Made by a program: the position numbers and the translations under genes | NCBI GenBank assembly: GCA_014728565.1 | Contig: WJLK01000078.1 | Location: forward strand, 1 to 14,906 | Reading direction: 5' to 3' | Source: Candidatus Pacearchaeota archaeon | GTDB taxonomy: Archaea > Nanobdellota > Nanobdellia > Pacearchaeales > GW2011-AR1 | DNA length: 14,906 nt | In this document: positions 13,901 through 14,906 of the stretch, piece after piece | Layout of the letters: each line of letters starts with the position of its first letter | Numbering within the stretch: the first letter of the stretch is position 1 | The notes under the pieces: generated by a model | The model's input: the letters and a program-made list of their open reading frames with translations, nothing else | Database searches by the model: none | What the model was told of the DNA's origin: nothing

Positions 13901-14454
13901 TCAGTCAACATTAAAACTGCACACCCTGCAGTGGTTCCTGCACTTCTAATAGGTCCTGAAAAAAAAGCCTTTAAATAATTTTTTCCATCCTTTGTTTTCC
14001 CAGTCCTTAATTCAGTATAACCCTCAATAGGAGCACTGACAACTCCTATTGTAATATATGCAAAACCAACCCTGATTCCTGCATCAATTGCCTGCAACTG
14101 GTCCTCAAACTTACAGTATTTTTCTTTTGCTATCTCTTCTGCTATTTTAAATGCAACAGTCCACTCCAAAGCACCATGCATCCTCTCTAACTCAAGTAAT
14201 CTATCTATTAAATCCTCATTATCCAACTGAGAATAAACAGTTGATATAAGCCTGATAACCTTTGCAGCCATTGTTAAAGCCAGAGGTACCTCTACATCAT
14301 CTATAGGATCTAACCCTCTTGCTCTTGCCTTTCTAGCAACATCATAAGTTTTTTCAATTTCCTTATTAAGAACCTCAAAATATCTCTCGCTGTCATCACT
14401 AAGCTCTCTGCTCTGCTCCTCGAGTTTTTTCTCTCTTAAACTTTTATCACCCAT
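10969..14454 (-). CDS. polC: DNA polymerase D large (catalytic) subunit DP2
   Basis: Catalytic subunit of the archaeal replicative polymerase PolD, which pairs with the DP1 exonuclease subunit (not in this window). The 1161-aa protein is colinear with known DP2 proteins (about 1,100-1,270 aa) and contains no intein. The first Cys cluster (C663/C666, C675/C678, C688/C691, C699) fits the known zinc modules. The active site is HAAMRRDCDGDE (905-917), with D914 and D916 the expected catalytic aspartates; the position two before D914, Asn in Pyrococcus as I recall, is D912. A second zinc module is at C1080/C1083/C1096/C1099. The last residues, QEALERWF (1154-1161), fit a PIP box for PCNA. It follows the HIT gene by 18 bp in an apparent operon. 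Confidence 0.97.
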   Translation of the reverse strand: MGDKSLREKKLEEQSRELSDDSERYFEVLNKEIEKTYDVARKARARGLDPIDDVEVPLALTMAAKVIRLISTVYSQLDNEDLIDRLLELERMHGALEWTVAFKIAEEIAKEKYCKFEDQLQAIDAGIRVGFAYITIGVVSAPIEGYTELRTGKTKDGKNYLKAFFSGPIRSAGTTAGCAVLMLTDYLRQLFGYARYDPTEDECKRLVTELYDYHERVTNLQYLPTEDEAYFIAKNIPIQICGDPTEKKEVSNYKDLPRVETDFIRGGFCLILGEGLAQKAKKGLRLLKGVQKNGLEIRDWDWLEDYVKLHEKRDSGKTDSSPTYIKDLVAGRPVFGHPGKGFRFRYGRSRVAGFSAVSMHPATMAVTGDFIASGTQLKIEKPTKGCVVTLCDSIDGPIVRLKKGDVLKLEDYDEAKEIYNDIDEIIYLGDILFPLGDVVNRNADLIKPGYVEEWWNLELQNAGGRVEDFYNVSLNQAVEFSENYKIPLHPGYIYYWTQISYEYFLGFLDWIQHSRVNNGKLLFPYNSSEKERFKRGKRSLELLGIPHKVSVENVVLERIETGALLCNFGFDLNHEGEIHMDFSFKDYSDVLEVINELSKYKIRDKAGEFIGSRMGRPEKAKLRKLTGSPNVLFPIGSEGGRLRSVNAAYEFGSVRSDFPFYYCSKCQKETIYRICEACGERTEQRYYCRMCGKEVEKKCSLHENGNSFKQMKIDMKHYFEKAKEKIKYRRVDIPELIKGVRGTSSGNHDLEHLEKGILRAKYNLCVNKDGTTRYDVTEIPISHFKPKEIEVSIEKLRSLGYERDYLGKDLVDENQILELKPHDILLPCNNLSGDERADDVFMNLSNFVDELLERFYEIPRFFNVNSREDLVGKLGVCMAPHNCAGVICRIVGFSKVQGLIASPYLHAAMRRDCDGDEAAIMLLLDVLINFSKKFLPSHRGGTQDAPLVLNGKIFAREVDDQILDFELVDFYPLDFYEKSEKRLHSGDVEIDMVKQRIARREDPYVNTGFTHDTTDFNLGATCSSYKTLPTMKEKVEAQMKLCEKLRSVDQADVARLIIDRHFMRDLKGNLRKFSQQSFRCSNCNEIYRRPPLKGRCVKCNGNIIYTIAYGSIVKYLEPALDLTKNYDVPSYIKQDLELTKRYIESIFGKETEKQEALERWF

Positions 14455-14458
14455 TTTA

Positions 14459-14464
14459 TCCCCA
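14459..14464 (-). promoter_or_regulatory. SD-like sequence before DNA polymerase D large subunit
   Basis: A purine-rich GGGGAT lies just before ATG 14454 on the minus strand, in the 18-bp gap after the HIT gene. It is a weak match to the GGAGGTGAT consensus, but supports translation of a downstream cistron from this ATG. An overlapping ATG at 14466 is out of frame. Confidence 0.35.
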
Positions 14465-14472
14465 TGTTTTAA

Positions 14473-14906
14473 TCATCCTAAAACTTCTCTGAATTGATTC
14501 ACAGTATTCTCATCTAATTTTTTAAAAACATCCTTTTCAAATATCATGCTTTTTTCATAAAGCTCATCCTCAAACTCTCTTGGAATTACATGAAAATGTA
14601 GATGATTAACCTTTAAATTACTTTGTTTTTGAAAAGGTCTGTAATGCTGTCTTATATCACATCCTGATATTTTAAATTTTTCTATTAAAAATCTTTCTAC
14701 AGCCCTAACCTCCTTTACTAATTCAAAAAGAACCTCCTCAGGAACTTCTAAAATACTTTCAAAATGTTTTTTTGGAATAACCAGACAATGCCCTTTCAAA
14801 AGATAAGGATCACTTAAAATAGTAAGAGTATTCTCAGACTCTTTAATTATCCTATCTTTTAATTCATAATCACAAAAAACACATTTTCTATCGCCTGTAT
14901 TCTCTG
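14473..14906 (-). CDS. HIT-family (histidine triad) protein, 5' end outside window
   Basis: The frame stays open from the stop at 14473 to the right edge, so the start lies beyond the window; a TTG at 14799 is internal. Upstream of that TTG the frame encodes CVFC (codons at 14872-14883), the N-terminal zinc-binding pair of Hint/HIT proteins, then DPYLLKGHCLVIPKKH, the classic HIT segment. The histidine triad reads HLHFHVI (codons 14590-14604). About 144 residues are visible, near full length for the family. HIT proteins hydrolyse or transfer nucleoside monophosphates from adenylated or guanylated substrates such as AMP-lysine or dinucleoside polyphosphates; the specific substrate here is unknown. 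It lies directly upstream of DNA polymerase DP2, so the two are probably co-transcribed. Confidence 0.93.
   Translation of the reverse strand, partial: ENTGDRKCVFCDYELKDRIIKESENTLTILSDPYLLKGHCLVIPKKHFESILEVPEEVLFELVKEVRAVERFLIEKFKISGCDIRQHYRPFQKQSNLKVNHLHFHVIPREFEDELYEKSMIFEKDVFKKLDENTVNQFREVLG

Noticed and set aside
14473..14799. HIT protein starting at TTG 14799
   Set aside because: The frame continues upstream to the window edge and encodes the CxxC and strand typical of the HIT N-terminus, so the TTG is internal.
1..14906. CRISPR arrays, insertion sequences, tRNA/rRNA genes, toxin-antitoxin or defence modules
   Set aside because: No spaced direct repeats, transposase motifs, tRNA-like cloverleaf or recognisable defence domains were seen in any gap or frame.

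Overview
The window looks like a compact, AT-rich archaeal chromosome segment. The strongest evidence is the large subunit (DP2) of the archaea-specific family D DNA polymerase. Supporting evidence is an archaeal/eukaryotic-type tyrosyl-tRNA synthetase, an Obg/DRG-like GTPase with a C-terminal TGS domain, a DUF5654-like protein, a 2-phosphoglycerate-kinase-like protein, and TATA boxes at a fixed distance from start codons. Small proteins, tight packing and many short membrane proteins suggest a DPANN lineage (Woesearchaeota/Pacearchaeota-like). That placement is inference; there is no rRNA in the window to confirm it.

Layout. 1-754 (+): GTPase-TGS gene cut by the left edge. 762-1205 (-): unknown protein. 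1268-2284 (-): tyrosyl-tRNA synthetase. 2334-2684 (+): membrane-anchored OB-fold protein, overlapping tail-to-tail with an eight-helix membrane protein at 2667-3968 (-). 4007-5077 (-): M29 aminopeptidase. 5168-5850 (-): two-gene unit of a TM2 protein and a small membrane protein. 5909-7132 (+): TctA-like permease. 7137-8093 (-): 2-phosphoglycerate-kinase-like P-loop protein. 8268-9245 (+): cation/Ca2+ exchanger with NCKX-like alpha repeats. 9250-9690 (-): DUF5654-like coiled-coil membrane protein. 9772-10203 (+): small membrane protein. 10200-10895 (-): HD-GYP-like protein. 10969-14906 (-): HIT-family protein (start beyond the right edge) followed by DNA polymerase D large subunit.

Most genes carry their own promoter. 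For eleven genes a TATA-like element is centred about 24-27 nt before the start codon, which predicts leaderless mRNAs. The exceptions are the aminopeptidase (predicted leader of about 40 nt with a perfect hairpin) and two second-in-operon genes (the small membrane protein and DP2), which show SD-like sequences. All five convergent gene pairs meet within -18 to +7 bp. No non-coding stretch exceeds about 175 bp.

Functionally this is a housekeeping region (replication, tRNA charging, ribosome-associated GTPase, peptide turnover, ion and solute transport) mixed with poorly characterised membrane proteins. I found no defence system, CRISPR array, mobile element, RNA gene or obvious novel multi-gene system. 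The items worth a second look are individual proteins with altered key residues (TyrRS, GTPase, PolD DP2, exchanger, HD-GYP-like protein) and the transcription architecture.
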